The notes under the pieces were generated by a model, which searched no databases, was not told the origin of the DNA, and saw only the letters and a list, made by a program, of their open reading frames with translations. A program made the translations under genes and the position numbers. Of a stretch of DNA of 64,000 nucleotides, positions 1 through 10,653 are shown one piece after another (positions within the stretch are counted from its first letter, which is position 1; every line of letters begins with the position of its first letter). Origin of the DNA: Dactylorhiza incarnata. Lineage: Eukaryota; Streptophyta; Magnoliopsida; Asparagales; Orchidaceae. The DNA is taken from assembly GCA_033032865.1 (NCBI GenBank), contig JAWHQI010000266.1, forward strand, positions 1,959,501 to 2,023,500, written 5' to 3'.

Positions 1-3000
1 TATTACAATAATAAAGGGCACATGCCCTGTACATCATGTCCTCACCACAAGATCACTCGCGGAAGCTAACTACTAATCACTCACTGATCCTGAATCTGGT
101 GCTCCTATAATAGGCTGGCCCGCCTCCGTCTGCACCGGCCTCTGGTGCTGCTATGTCTCCTCGATCTCCTACAATGATATGGTCCACCGACCGTTAGTCA
201 AAAAGACTAAGCCTTATGTTCCCCACCCCACCCCCAATGGCTCCTAGGCACCGTGCGGGAGGAAGAAGCGGAGGACAGCAAGGGGTATAACAAAGAACAT
301 GTGACAATGGTACAGGAAATGTTTCTACACTACACATGTGTATATATATAACTGAAGCAGTAAAGGGGCATAGTAAGAGCAGGTAAAGAATAATTAAAGT
401 GCAGTAAGTAAAGACAATAGTAATAGAAAAGTAACCATTGATTTATAGGAATGCCCATACAAACCTATAGACCAAGGGGTCGTTTAGCAAGGCCTATCGT
501 ATAAGAAGTCCCATAACCAACTTATACGATAGGGGTAAGGTTTGAAATGCAATGTTATGCTATGACAGGCAAGGTATGCAGTTATGCTATGTTCATACAA
601 GTGCAACTCACCCACTTCGACTCTATGCACATAGACCTTTAGTTCCACCTTCTTGGAGCTAGAAAGACTCCCAGGATACTCCCGTAGTGGCAAACGGAAG
701 TGGTGGGTTGGGCCTCGCCCACCTCTAGGTTGGTATTCACACTACCTAACCTAGACCAATCGTACGCCTCAACGCAAAACCGCGGAGCATCTGCGTACAC
801 TTACTGGCTGGACCACCAGAATTTTAAGGCTAAGTGCAAATTCCACACTTGCCGAGTCAACATATTGACGTCGGTGTGAACGATCGTCCAATACTGATGA
901 CCCACCACCTTCGTGCACATGCAACATGTTCTACTATCTATCTACAAACTCCAAACATAAATCACTTGGGCTCAACTTGCCCAACCAAAAACATATCTGA
1001 GTCACAAACTCACCGGATCAACAATCCGCACCAAACACCACCGAGCCTACATCTCGGGGTACCAAACCAACCAAACTCCCGTGACAACGGAGTGTGAGTG
1101 AATGTGTTATTTGTTAGTCTTGAGCATCATCTATACTCATATGACTTATGGTTAATCTTGGACTTCCCGAGGATTACCCTGTAAGGGGCTCGCCACGGTA
1201 CTAGGAACTGTAATGGGATGACACCCCAAAGTTCCCTTTCTCAAGACACTTAGTGTTGTTGGTATCCACCCATAAGAACACCCCTCTTATCATTTCACTT
1301 GAGTTAAACCTAAGTGCTTTAAGACACGCTAGGGGAAAGACGATCTTTCGTCAATCCCAAGCACAAACTTACCCTTAACTCACCAAGCACTCTTAATACA
1401 TAACTCCTTTTTGGTGACCTAAACCTCTTCATCCTGTACATGTACACCAACTACATGCCATTCCCACTTAGTAAGCAACTAGTTACCCAAGTTCCACAGT
1501 TTTACTAAACGCAGACCAAACTAACTATATGAAGCTTATAACTAGAGGTACTCCAAATATTCATCCAACTGACTCAAGATATTTACTAGAGATCTATCAT
1601 GATGTTACAAGTCTAAGTCCAGAGAATCATATTTTTCCTAATTTATTTAATATTTATTTTAATTTCTCCAAACATCTGTCATGTATGAAAATGAACATGA
1701 AGTGTAAGTAAATCTTATGATATGGCTCTCCAAAAATTATGACAAATCTATGGTGACTAAATAACATCAGAAACAGCATATCATATTTTTATAGTAAGAA
1801 ATTCTCCTCTAATTTAATTATTTATCATCTATCTAAAATCGTAGTTTTATGAAGGAACCACCAAAAAGATCAACACTAAAATTATGGGAAAATTACCAAA
1901 CTCTTGTATTCAGCAGAAAAGGCTACTGACTAAGTTTCAGGATTTAAGGAAATCATTTTCTCACTAAAATAAATACTTTAAGAAAACCTCAAATTAAATA
2001 AATTGTGAAGTAACCTACTGATTTAAGTCTTCAAAAATTCTATTAAAATTTACAGAGCTTCCTAATGTTCAGAAAGGTCCTATCACCAATTTGCACAATT
2101 TATAAAATAGTTTTCGACCCTCAAATATTTTCCTTAAGTCTAAATCAAAACAGGTGCCTTGTGAAAGAAGTACTGATTAAGTTATTTAATAAAATCCACA
2201 AATATTACCAGAGGTCTAAACCATGATTATAAGGGCACCATCAAAGTTTCATCATCATCCAAGACATTTTAAGCATGTAAATGTTTCTTATATGAAGATT
2301 CCCTAAAGAAGTTATGTCCTAATTAAAAGGGAATATTGACTCCTAAAATTCTTATACAATTACCCAGTGCCTATTTACACCCTATGAATCTATCCAACAA
2401 GTTTCATAACCATCAAGGGACTTTTGACCACATGGCCTTCACAAAGTCCTAAATGCACACCTAGGAATAGAACTAGTGTTCTAGGGCTTAATCACCTCTA
2501 CACCACGCCATATCACTCATGGAAGTGTCTTAGGTGATCCTAAACTAGTTACCAAGGTTTCACTTCATGGTGATGAGTTTTGACCACCATACCCCAAGGT
2601 AAACACCATACCCTAACTTTGACCCTATTTGTCCTAACTTGGGTTTACAAAATACTCAAACAAAACAGTCCCAATTGGACTGAGATTTTTACCTATGTCC
2701 TACACTAGGGACCAACCCCACCAAAATGGACCTACAGGGAGCTACAGAACTCCTTTTGGGGTGAAATCAATTTTAAAATAAAGTAGACTCCAAGGGCTAC
2801 AACTTTGGTGTTGACCACTTTTTCTGTAGAGGGGCCTAATTATTTTTAATAATTAAATCTAAGTACAATAAAATATATGACAGAAATCTTATACACATTT
2901 AATTATACAACTGTTTTTGTGTTCGACGAAATTCAAACTCTGCATTCGACGAAAGCAGATCAAATCTGCGTTCGACGAAAACTATTTTGTTCGGCTAATA

Positions 3001-3869
3001 TACTTAATAACAGCACTCGACTAATTTAACGCAGAATTGCGTTGGACGAAACTTTACAAAAGCTGCGTTCGACGAAAATCAAACTCTGCGTTCGATGAAA
3101 GCAGATCAAATCTGCGTTCGACGAAAGCCTAACGCAGCTGCGCTCGACTAATTTCTCTAATAACAACGCTCGACTAATTTCTCTAATAACAGCGCTCGAC
3201 TAATCTAACAGATATCAGCGCTCGACAAAAGCAGAGCAAATTTTCGTTCGACGTAATATTTCGTTCGACTAATTAAATGAAATAACGTAAACAGTATAAC
3301 ATTTAATATAAGATCTTGCACAAACCTTGAAGCACCTTTGAACGGTATTAGGCCGTCTTCTTCCTCCAGTCAACAGTTGGGATCAACCGTGCCTAGGCTG
3401 CCTTCCTCCTTGTTTTCCAGGCCACCTAAGCGCCTCCCCGGCCGACCAATGCCACCACCACCTTCGTCGAGGTGGTGGCCGGCGATTAACGGTGGTTGGC
3501 CGGCCGGAGGGGGCCGGAACAGGGATTTTAGGTTGGGATTTAAGCTCCAAAAATGGAGCTCTCGGCCTACCAGATTGGGTGCCAATAGGCACCATTCCTT
3601 GCGGCCAACTTGATAAGATCTATCCACTGAGAGAGAGGAGAATAACCAAACCTTCAATCGAGCTTGATGGTGGTTGCTTCCCGGATTTGCCATGGCCGCC
3701 CCCTTCAAGTTGTGCTCCTTGCTGATCTGAGCCTCCACTGCATGATTTCCTCTGGAAGGTTGGGTGTTTCACTCCTCTCAGTCTTTTGAAGATGATAGAG
3801 ATCTTAATCGAGGGAGAGTGGTGGTTATACCTTGAATGCTATTAATGGCCATCAAAGGAGAATTTCGGC
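1..3869 (-). repeat. Left LTR of old Gypsy element X, first part
   Basis: This stretch is the inner part of a long LTR lying on the minus strand. It matches 15493 onward in the same order, so it is the sister copy of the LTR that begins at 15269. The first ~220 bases of the LTR lie off the window. It is interrupted after 3869 by the Tekay element and resumes at 12473. Small open frames here (for example 834-1097) recur in the sister copy but look like nothing known, so I see no gene. Adding both parts and the missing edge gives an LTR of about 4.85 kb, unusually long. Confidence 0.8.
2921..3274. repeat. Array of TTCGACGAA-type motifs in the X left LTR
   Basis: About 350 bases are filled with degenerate copies of GTTCGACGAA and GCTCGACTAA separated by 10 to 25 bases. 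The flanks align with the sister LTR near 60300-60370, but the array itself is missing there. It was therefore gained in this LTR or lost from the other. Confidence 0.75.
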
Positions 3870-5676
3870 TGTAAGACCACAAATTTCATGTGCACGCCAA
3901 AATACCGAAAATGAAAATGAATTGAAGTCAGGGAGCTAGCATCGGTGGTAGTGTCTCTCAGCGGTACCGACTCAGGGCTAGCGCCAGGCGCTAGCCACTA
4001 GCGTCGGCGGTAGCGGGAAAATCTTAAATCCCCCAAAATCTGATGTTTCTTCTCATTTCTTTGAGAACCCTCTGCCTTTTCATGGTTTGGGAGCTGAGAG
4101 CCGAAGGTTAGAAGAGAAATTGAGGGTGGGCCTTTCATTGTGCGAAGGGCAAATTCACGAAGGTGGCCTTGTGTGCTTGTGCCATCAGCGATTCCGTGGA
4201 GAGGGTGCTGGTTCAGCGAGTTTCCTCCGGATCAAGCTCAGTTCTATGGCACCAAAACGGCCTACGAGGGTAACGAATCTCCTCCCTAATCCTTGGACAT
4301 GTTCGTCCTTTGATTTGCATGTATTTCAGGATACTTCTACTAATTAGTGGATTGGATCTTCCGGTGGGATGAAGGTATTCCCCCATAAATTGCATATAGA
4401 GTCTGGAACGGTAGCACAGGCATAGGCATGCTGTGTGAAACCCATCTGGACAGATCGAGCCGGATTGGTGATGTTTAAAGTGCCTGAATCAATTCCGTGT
4501 ACGTGCGGTGATTCGGGTCATGTGTACGGTTTTGTAGAGAAAAAGGGTCCTGGAGGTGTTTCCCAGGCAATACCTGAATTTGGTAGCAGATTGTGTTCTG
4601 TTACTATCACCGGGTGCTAGAGATAGCGCCGGCGGTAGCGCCAGGTGAGCTACCCGTGTTGTTATCTGGAGGTGTTTTCCCAGAGGTAGCAGCATTGGGT
4701 TCTGTTACCAGTGCCGGGCAGAACTGAGTTCTGTTGCTAGCGCCGGGTGCTAGCGTTAGCGCCGGCGGTAGCGCCCAGCACACAGACAGTGTGTTTCAGT
4801 GCTACCTATATTCCTGGAGGCTGGATGCGTCGCAGAAAAAGTTGTGGAACTTGCCAAACCCAGCTTTTAGAGATGGTATTAGGTGACGCTTACCCGTATC
4901 GTGCATAGTGGAATCGCGGTATTTGAGCAACGGGCCTAGCTGATCCAAACCCTCCCATAGTGGTGGTGAAGAGGTCGTCCCTCGGTGCACCGGGCTATGG
5001 ATGAGTGCCGGAACTTCGTGTTCACAGACTAGCTCAAATTGCTTGTCTAAGTTAAAATAAGACTTAGCGTGCGGGCGTAACTCAGGGAGTATGCCAAAGT
5101 GTGCCTTGAGAGCACGAAGCGGGTGGCTTGGTATGCCTTCGTTGGTGTTGTTTGCGGATATATATATATGCTGTTGACTCTTACTTGCAGGGAAGGAGCA
5201 CCGCCGCCCTGAGTTTGGGGTGGGGTCATTATAATCTTGGTCAGCTAAAGCTGACCGGTTACTTGTTTTCCCACCACTTGGTGGATTTGCTTATACAGGT
5301 CCCGGTGAGACTAGCGGGAGATAGCGGGCTGAAGCTCCTGCTGCTGTGCTATGCTGGCCCTTGAAGGCCATAGCTTTTGTTTACCTTTCGTTCATGTGCG
5401 GCCGGCCTGCGTGCCGATGTCTGGAAGCCACCTTTTTGATGTAAACAAATAATGTAACTAACTGTTTATATTTCATTCCTACTAGAGATGTGGACATGTT
5501 ATAACTGGTTTTAAGTAAAGGAAACTTATGCTTCCATTGCGACTCTGATACTGAGATAGTTATAGTTTTAACTGTTTAATGCTAATTTTAGTAATGCGCT
5601 CTTCTGTTCATTTCATATGGCGTGGGGTCCCGGTCGGACCTACTGTTATATGCTATGTAACAGGGAGGGTGTTACA
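3870..5676 (+). repeat. 5' LTR of Tekay element
   Basis: It starts TGTAAGACC and ends GTGTTACA, and matches 10654-12472 throughout. It contains three clusters of the palindromic motif CTAGCGCCGGCGGTAGC (about 3936-4016, 4612-4655 and 4735-4780). A TATATATATAT run near 5158-5170 may be the promoter TATA box. An 86-residue open frame at 4087-4347 exists in both LTRs but has no recognisable domain, so I do not call it a gene. Confidence 0.93.
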
Positions 5677-5679
5677 AAT

Positions 5680-5690
5680 TGGTATCAGCT
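5680..5690 (+). promoter_or_regulatory. tRNA primer-binding site of Tekay element
   Basis: TGGTATCAGCT follows the 5' LTR after three bases. It matches the start of the usual plant initiator-Met-tRNA primer site TGGTATCAGAGC except near its 3' end. Confidence 0.75.
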
Positions 5691-5926
5691 ATGGGTCTCG
5701 ATCCCTTTCCGTCTAAATTCGTGGTCGAATTCTTTTCAGGGGTTGTGAGCATGTGTGTGCGTCGCCTTTAAATCATGTAAATAACCAGTAATTGTCCACT
5801 TTAGGAATGAATTACATGTATACGTGTAGCATTCTGATGGAACTTCTGTGTTCCTTTATTATTTCATGATATCTCTTAGTCTCTAATTATGTTTTGGGTA
5901 CATATATAGGCGGCTGGGAGTGGAGC

Positions 5927-6204
5927 CACTACTAGAAAATTAACTTTTAGCCAGGGCAAATTACCGTGGCTAAAAGTCCAAAATCGTGGCAAAAGACTTT
6001 TAGCCACGGACTGCCATGGCAAATGGGCGTGGCCAATACGAGCGTGGCAAAAAAGTATTTGCCATGCTCTTTCTGTGGCAAATACCCTTTTTCTATGACT
6101 TTTAGCCACAATTTTAGACTTTTAGCCACGATAATTTGACTATTTGCCACGAAAAATGGTCGTGGGCAATACGAGCGTGGCTAAAAGTCAATTTTCTAGT
6201 AGTG
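5927..6204. mobile_element. CACTA-type MITE inserted in Tekay gag
   Basis: This 278-bp element starts CACTACTAGAAAA and ends with its reverse complement TTTTCTAGTAGTG. The 3-bp target duplication AGC flanks it at 5924-5926 and 6205-6207, as expected for CACTA transposons. It has no coding capacity. Its interior is made of alternating pieces such as TTTTAGCCACG and GTGGCAAA in both orientations, so most of the element can fold back on itself. Removing the element and one AGC copy joins the upstream and downstream gag frames in phase, so it probably landed in coding sequence. Confidence 0.9.
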
Positions 6205-6207
6205 AGC

Positions 6208-7651
6208 GGGGCCTTCTCGACCCCCTCGTTCGACTGCAAGTAGTGCACCAACTCCGGTGCCAACTCCTCCTTCGGCTGAAACTGTAAGGATGGTTGCTGA
6301 GGCAGTATTTGCGATGTTCACAGCGCAACCAGGAGGGCATTTCCCAGGACAGCCTCCTACTCCTGGAGCGGCTCTGGTGCCGGCTCCAGCAGCCGAACCT
6401 GCGGTGCCAGTGCCATTGAGGGCACGAAGAGCTCCAGATCAACAGCTGCAATACTTTTTGAGTTTCCACCCTCCTACGTTCACGGGGGCAGGAACCCCGA
6501 CGCAAGCGGAGGATTGGCTGACAAGGGTGCGCAAAACCTTGAAGGCCACAGTTACAGAGGAAGAGCAAAAAGTTACTTTGGCAACCTTCCTATTGGATGG
6601 GGAGGCGCAGCTATGGTGGGACGAGATGGAGTTACATCAACTAGCAGGGAGGCAGCTGACAGATATCTCCTTTGATGAGTTTTCCAGACTATTTTTGGCA
6701 CGGTATCTACCACCGGCCCAACAAATAGAGATGGAGAATCAGTTCAACCGTCTGACTCAGGGTGATAGAATGATCGATGACTATCTACATGAGTTTACAC
6801 GGTTGGGGCGCTATGCAGGCGTGACGTTTGCAGATGAAGCTCGTAAGACAAATCGGTTTTACGAAGGATTGCGAGAAGAGTTGCGGTTCCTTCTGTCGGG
6901 GCCAATGACGCAGGGGTTTATGACCCTGGTCAACTCGGCTCGTTCTTTAGAGAAAGATATGAAGCGGTCCCAAAGCAGGAAGGAGCTAGCAGTAGTCAAG
7001 CTAGATTTCAAAGTAGCGAGCTCGGCAAAGTTGGGATTAGACAAATGGAAGAAAGGAGCGCGACCGTCTGGGTTAGCTCAATCTTCAGCATCGGGAGTGA
7101 CTGGGCATCGCCCAATCATCTGTTACAATTGCGGCAAGCCGGGACATATAGCTCGTGATTGTCGTGGTGGAAAGAAGGCAGTTGCGGCCTATACGGCAGA
7201 GAAAGGGAAGGCGGTAGGGTCAACCGCATCCCACGCCACTCCAGCCCAGCCTAGAGTGTACAACCTTGGCCAGCAGGAGGCCATCAAACAGAGCGATGTG
7301 GTGACAGGTATGCGACAGTATATAGTATTTCTTGCTTTTTATACTTCATACCTTATGCATTGCTTGTTAACCATTGATGTCCTAGGCTTTGTCCTGATCT
7401 TTAACTATCCGGCGAGAGCACTATTTGATACAGGTGCTTCACATTCCTTTCTATCGGAGGCCTTCATACATCAACTTGGAGTGCCTTCATTGTTTAGACA
7501 GGAACGATTAGATGTGTTGCTACCAAATGGGTGTTCGATGCGCGTGGATCGAGGTTGTGTGGTAAAGGTACGAATAGGGAGTCAAGACTTTGATTTGGAA
7601 GCACTGATACTCCCGCTTTCGGAGTTCGATGTAATCTTTGGTATGGACTAA
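6208..7651 (+). pseudogene. Tekay gag and protease region
   Basis: This open frame encodes the capsid/nucleocapsid precursor and the aspartic protease of the Tekay element. No ATG opens it; the listed open part begins at a GTG (6257) and the frame stays open back to the MITE at 6204, so the N-terminus lies upstream. It contains a retrotransposon gag region (about 6430-7000), a CCHC zinc knuckle CYNCGKPGHIARDC near 7120-7165, and the protease motif DTGASHSF near 7429. A 78-nt stretch between the two looks like an intron (see 7308-7385). The frame ends at a TAA at 7649 just after GMD, inside a motif that normally continues into the protease-RT linker. This stop makes the copy defective. Confidence 0.9.
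7308..7385 (+). other. Candidate 78-nt in-frame intron between zinc knuckle and protease
   Basis: The stretch starts GTATGC and ends CCTAG with a pyrimidine-leaning tail. Its length is a multiple of three and it has no stop in the gag frame. Removing it joins VVTG directly to FVLIFNYPA before the protease DTG. Left in, it adds 26 mostly hydrophobic residues at a place where none are expected. Splicing is inferred from sequence only. Confidence 0.5.
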
Positions 7652-8854
7652 CTATCAGCGCAGCAGGCCTACATTGATTGCACTTCGAAGGAGGTCACGC
7701 TGGGGCAGAATACCGAACGTGCGACTACGTTTGTTGGTTTGCATGGATCGAGCAAGACACTGATATCCGCTGTCCAAGTGGTCAAGGCGGTTCGGCAAGG
7801 CGTAGAGTTGTGTGTTGTGCTAGTGGGGACTGCAAAGCCTCAACCCAGTTTGAGTGATGTTCTTGTGATTTCAGAGTATCCAGATGTGTTTCCGAAAGAT
7901 CTCCCTGGGGAGCCACCTCAACGAGAGATTGACTTCACTATAGAGCTGGTGCCAGGTGCCAAACCTGTTTCACGCTCTCCGTACTGAATTGCGCCAAAGG
8001 AGATGGCGGAATTGACGGTTCAATTACAGGAGTTGTTAGAGCAGGGTTACATACGCCCAAGTACATCCCCTTGGGGTGCTCCGGTCCTTTTTGTGAAAAA
8101 GAAGGACGGAAGCCTGCGTCTATGCATTGACTACCGAGAATTGAACAAGCTGACTGAGAAGAACAAGTATCCGATTCCTCGAATCGATGACTTATTCGAT
8201 CAGATAGTTGGGTCAACTGTGTATTCAAAGTTGGATCTCAAGTCCGGCTATTACCAGTTGCGAATTCGGGATTGTGATATCCCCAAAACAGCATTCAGTA
8301 CCCGCTACGGACACTTCGAGTTTACAGTGATGCCATTTGGATTAATGAATGCGCCGTCAGTATTTATGGATCTGATGAATAGGACCTTTCGAGAGTGCCT
8401 TGATCAGTTTGTCATTGTCTTCATTGACGATATCTTGGTGTACTCTCAGTCTGAAGAAGAGCACGCGATTTATTTGCGTGAAGTTTTGGAAAACCTGCGA
8501 CGTAGTCAACTATATGCCAAGTTCTCTAAGTGCGAGTTCTGGCTAGCCTCAGTGGCGTTCCTTGGTTATGTTGTTAGTGGCAAGGGTATCGCAGTGGATC
8601 CGACAAAGATTGATGCAATCCAGAAGTGGCCCGTTTTGGCGACAATAGCAGAAGTCAGAAGTTTCCTTGGACTTGCCGGCTACTATCGGCGCTTCGTGGA
8701 GAACTTTTTGCGGATCGCTCTACCTCTCACCACCTTGACGAGGAAGGATCAGAAGTTCATTTGGTCACCGGAGTGTGCATGGGATTTTGAGGAACTAAAG
8801 AGGCGTCTGACCACAACACCAATTTTGTGTTTGCCATCTGGTGCAGAGGGTTGA
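7652..8854 (+). pseudogene. Tekay protease-RT linker and reverse transcriptase
   Basis: The frame continues from gag in the same phase. The piece before RT ends at a TGA at 7985. From 8003 the reverse transcriptase is well preserved, with the palm region leading to FIDDILVYS near 8421-8450, which carries the catalytic Asp pair. The stop at 7985 fits a CGA to TGA change. The frame closes at 8852 because an internal deletion removed the start of RNase H and shifted the phase. Confidence 0.9.
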
Positions 8855-9470
8855 CATCTTTACAGACCATAAGAGCCTTAAATATCTGTTAACGCAGAAG
8901 GAGCTCAATATGCGACAACAAAGATGGATGGAGTTCCTGGGGGACTACACTTTTGATATACATTATACTCCCGGAAAGGGGAATGTCGTCGCAGATGCAT
9001 TGAGCAGGAGGGCTTTTTCACAGGCCAACTGGATTCAGATGAATGATCCACGTCTGATCAGGGACTTGGAAGCCTTGGAGATCTCCTGTGTAGATAGGAG
9101 TTCTAGTGCAAATGCGTGCTTAAACTGGACAGAGGTGCAGTATGACCTCGCCGACAGAATGCGACAGGCCTTGGAGCTTGATTCGAGCATGCAACGTTAT
9201 TTAGCAGAGTCTGGGGATGGGACTGCTGCAGAGTTTGTAGTAGACGACGGTCTGATGTGGAAAGACGGTCGGTTGTGCGTCCCAAATGTGGGTAAGTTGC
9301 GGGAGGAATTGATGTACGAAGCGCACTATACCAAATACTCAATTCACCTAGGGAGCACAAAGATGTACCAAGACATGAAAAAGCTGTTTTGGTGGCCAGG
9401 ATTGAAGAAAGGCATCGCCTTGTACGTGGCAAAATGCAAAACTTGCGCACTGGTGAAGGCGGAATGTTAG
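8855..9470 (+). pseudogene. Tekay RNase H remnant and integrase zinc-binding region
   Basis: After the deletion the frame shifts to phase 3. It resumes at [14 protein letters not shown], the late part of RNase H, so the N-terminal half of that domain with its first catalytic acid is gone. The integrase HHCC zinc-binding segment follows near 9330-9450, ending [11 protein letters not shown]. It ends at a TAG (9468) that fits a CAG to TAG change. Confidence 0.88.
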
Positions 9471-9860
9471 AAACCTGGAGGTTTCCTGGAGTCGTTGCCT
9501 ATACCGGAATGGAAATTTGATGACATTTCGATGGATTTCGTGCATGGTTTGCCGAGATCGCAGAGTGGGAATGATGCCATATGGGTGATCGTGGATCGCT
9601 TGACGAAGGTAGCCCACTTTATTCCAAACCGGAAGGACGATTCAGTTGAAAAGTTAGCAAAACTTTATGTAGATAGCATTGTCCGATTGCACGGTGTGCC
9701 CCGTAGCATCGTCAGTGACCGAGATGAGCTCTTTACTTCCAAGGATTGGAGGCTAATCCACCAGTTGTTGGGTACAAAGCTCAAGTTTAGTACTGCTTTC
9801 CACCCTCAGACGGATGGACAGACTGAACGTACGAACAGAACTCTAGAGGATATGCTCTGA
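9471..9860 (+). pseudogene. Tekay integrase catalytic core
   Basis: This stretch keeps the retroviral-type integrase core. The first Asp is in SMDFVHGLP (near 9528), the second in IVSDRDELF (near 9718), and the Glu in [15 protein letters not shown] (near 9827). The phase is the same as the preceding fragment. It ends at TGA 9858, which fits CGA to TGA. Confidence 0.9.
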
Positions 9861-10571
9861 ATGTGCGTCCTGGATTTCGGTAAAAAGTGGGAAGATCATC
9901 TTTACATGATCGAGTTCGCCTATAATAACAGCTATCAGGCAAGTATAAAGATGCACCCTTTGAGGCCCTCTATGGTAGAGCTTGTCGCACTCCCTTAGCT
10001 TGGGCAGAGACAGGCGAGACAAAGCTGTTTAAGCGAAAAGAAGTCAAAAATGCAAATTCGGCTATACAAACAATCCGGGAGAGGTTGTTGATTGCTCAAG
10101 ATAGGCAGGCGAAGTACTATAATGCCAATCACAGAAATGTCGAGTTCGTCGTGGGCGACTGAGTTTATCTCAAGATCAAACCTTTCAAGGGTGTGTCTCA
10201 TATTCGACGCTTGAAAATGCTGAGTCCAAGATACCTTGGGCCGTTTGAGATACTGGAACGTGTTGGCGAAGCTGCCTATCGGCTCGCTCTTTCAACATAG
10301 TTGAGTGGTCTGCACGATGTGTTCAACATATCAGTGTTGAGGAAAGCAGTACCAGAGCCTAATCAAGTGCTTGTAGCTAGTCAGGTGCCGGTCGATGATG
10401 GGCTGAAGACGCTGGTCACGCCTATATTGCATCGAAGACATTGATATCAAGCACCTGTGGAATAATTTGATCAAGATGGTCAAAGTCCGCTGGAACAACT
10501 GCGGTCGTGAGGAGCTTTCATGGGAACGCGAGCAAACTATGCATGAGGAGTTCCCCGAGCTATTCCGTTGA
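9861..10571 (+). pseudogene. Tekay integrase C-terminus with degraded chromodomain-like end
   Basis: The integrase continues for about 30 codons, then a one-base loss near 9951 shifts the frame. In the new frame the GPY/F-type module is readable (SPRYLGPFEILERVGEAAY, about 10222-10280), with stops at 10159 and 10300. A second frameshift lies near 10440. The last segment (about 10465-10571) reads MVKVRWNNCGREELSWERE and ends FPELFR then TGA, resembling the chromodomain-like tail of Tekay/Del chromoviruses. The lineage call rests mainly on this tail and is inference. Confidence 0.8.
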
Positions 10572-10639
10572 GGTACAAGTCGTATTTTGTATCTTTTTGA
10601 TTATCTGCACTGTTAGAATTTCGGGACGAAATTCATTTT

Positions 10640-10651
10640 AAGTGGGGGAGA
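10640..10651 (+). promoter_or_regulatory. Polypurine tract of Tekay element
   Basis: AAGTGGGGGAGA lies just before the 3' LTR and would prime plus-strand DNA synthesis. Upstream at about 10617-10632 is TTTCGGGACGAAATT, a motif also found near the 3' ends of the other Gypsy-type elements here. Confidence 0.85.
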
Positions 10652-10653
10652 AT

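Noticed and set aside
834..1097. 87-residue frame, repeated at 16326-16589
   Set aside because: It is in the X LTR pair; low-complexity His/Pro/Thr content and no known family.
2921..3274. CRISPR-like look of regularly repeated palindromes
   Set aside because: Repeats are short, degenerate and irregularly spaced in a plant LTR, with no cas genes.
3370..3738. 122-residue minus-strand frame and overlapping plus-strand frames
   Set aside because: Overlapping frames in GC-rich X LTR sequence; the sister LTR near 60405-60665 does not preserve the reading.
4087..4347. 86-residue frame present in both Tekay LTRs
   Set aside because: It is duplicated because LTRs are duplicated, has no domain, and crosses expected promoter sequence.
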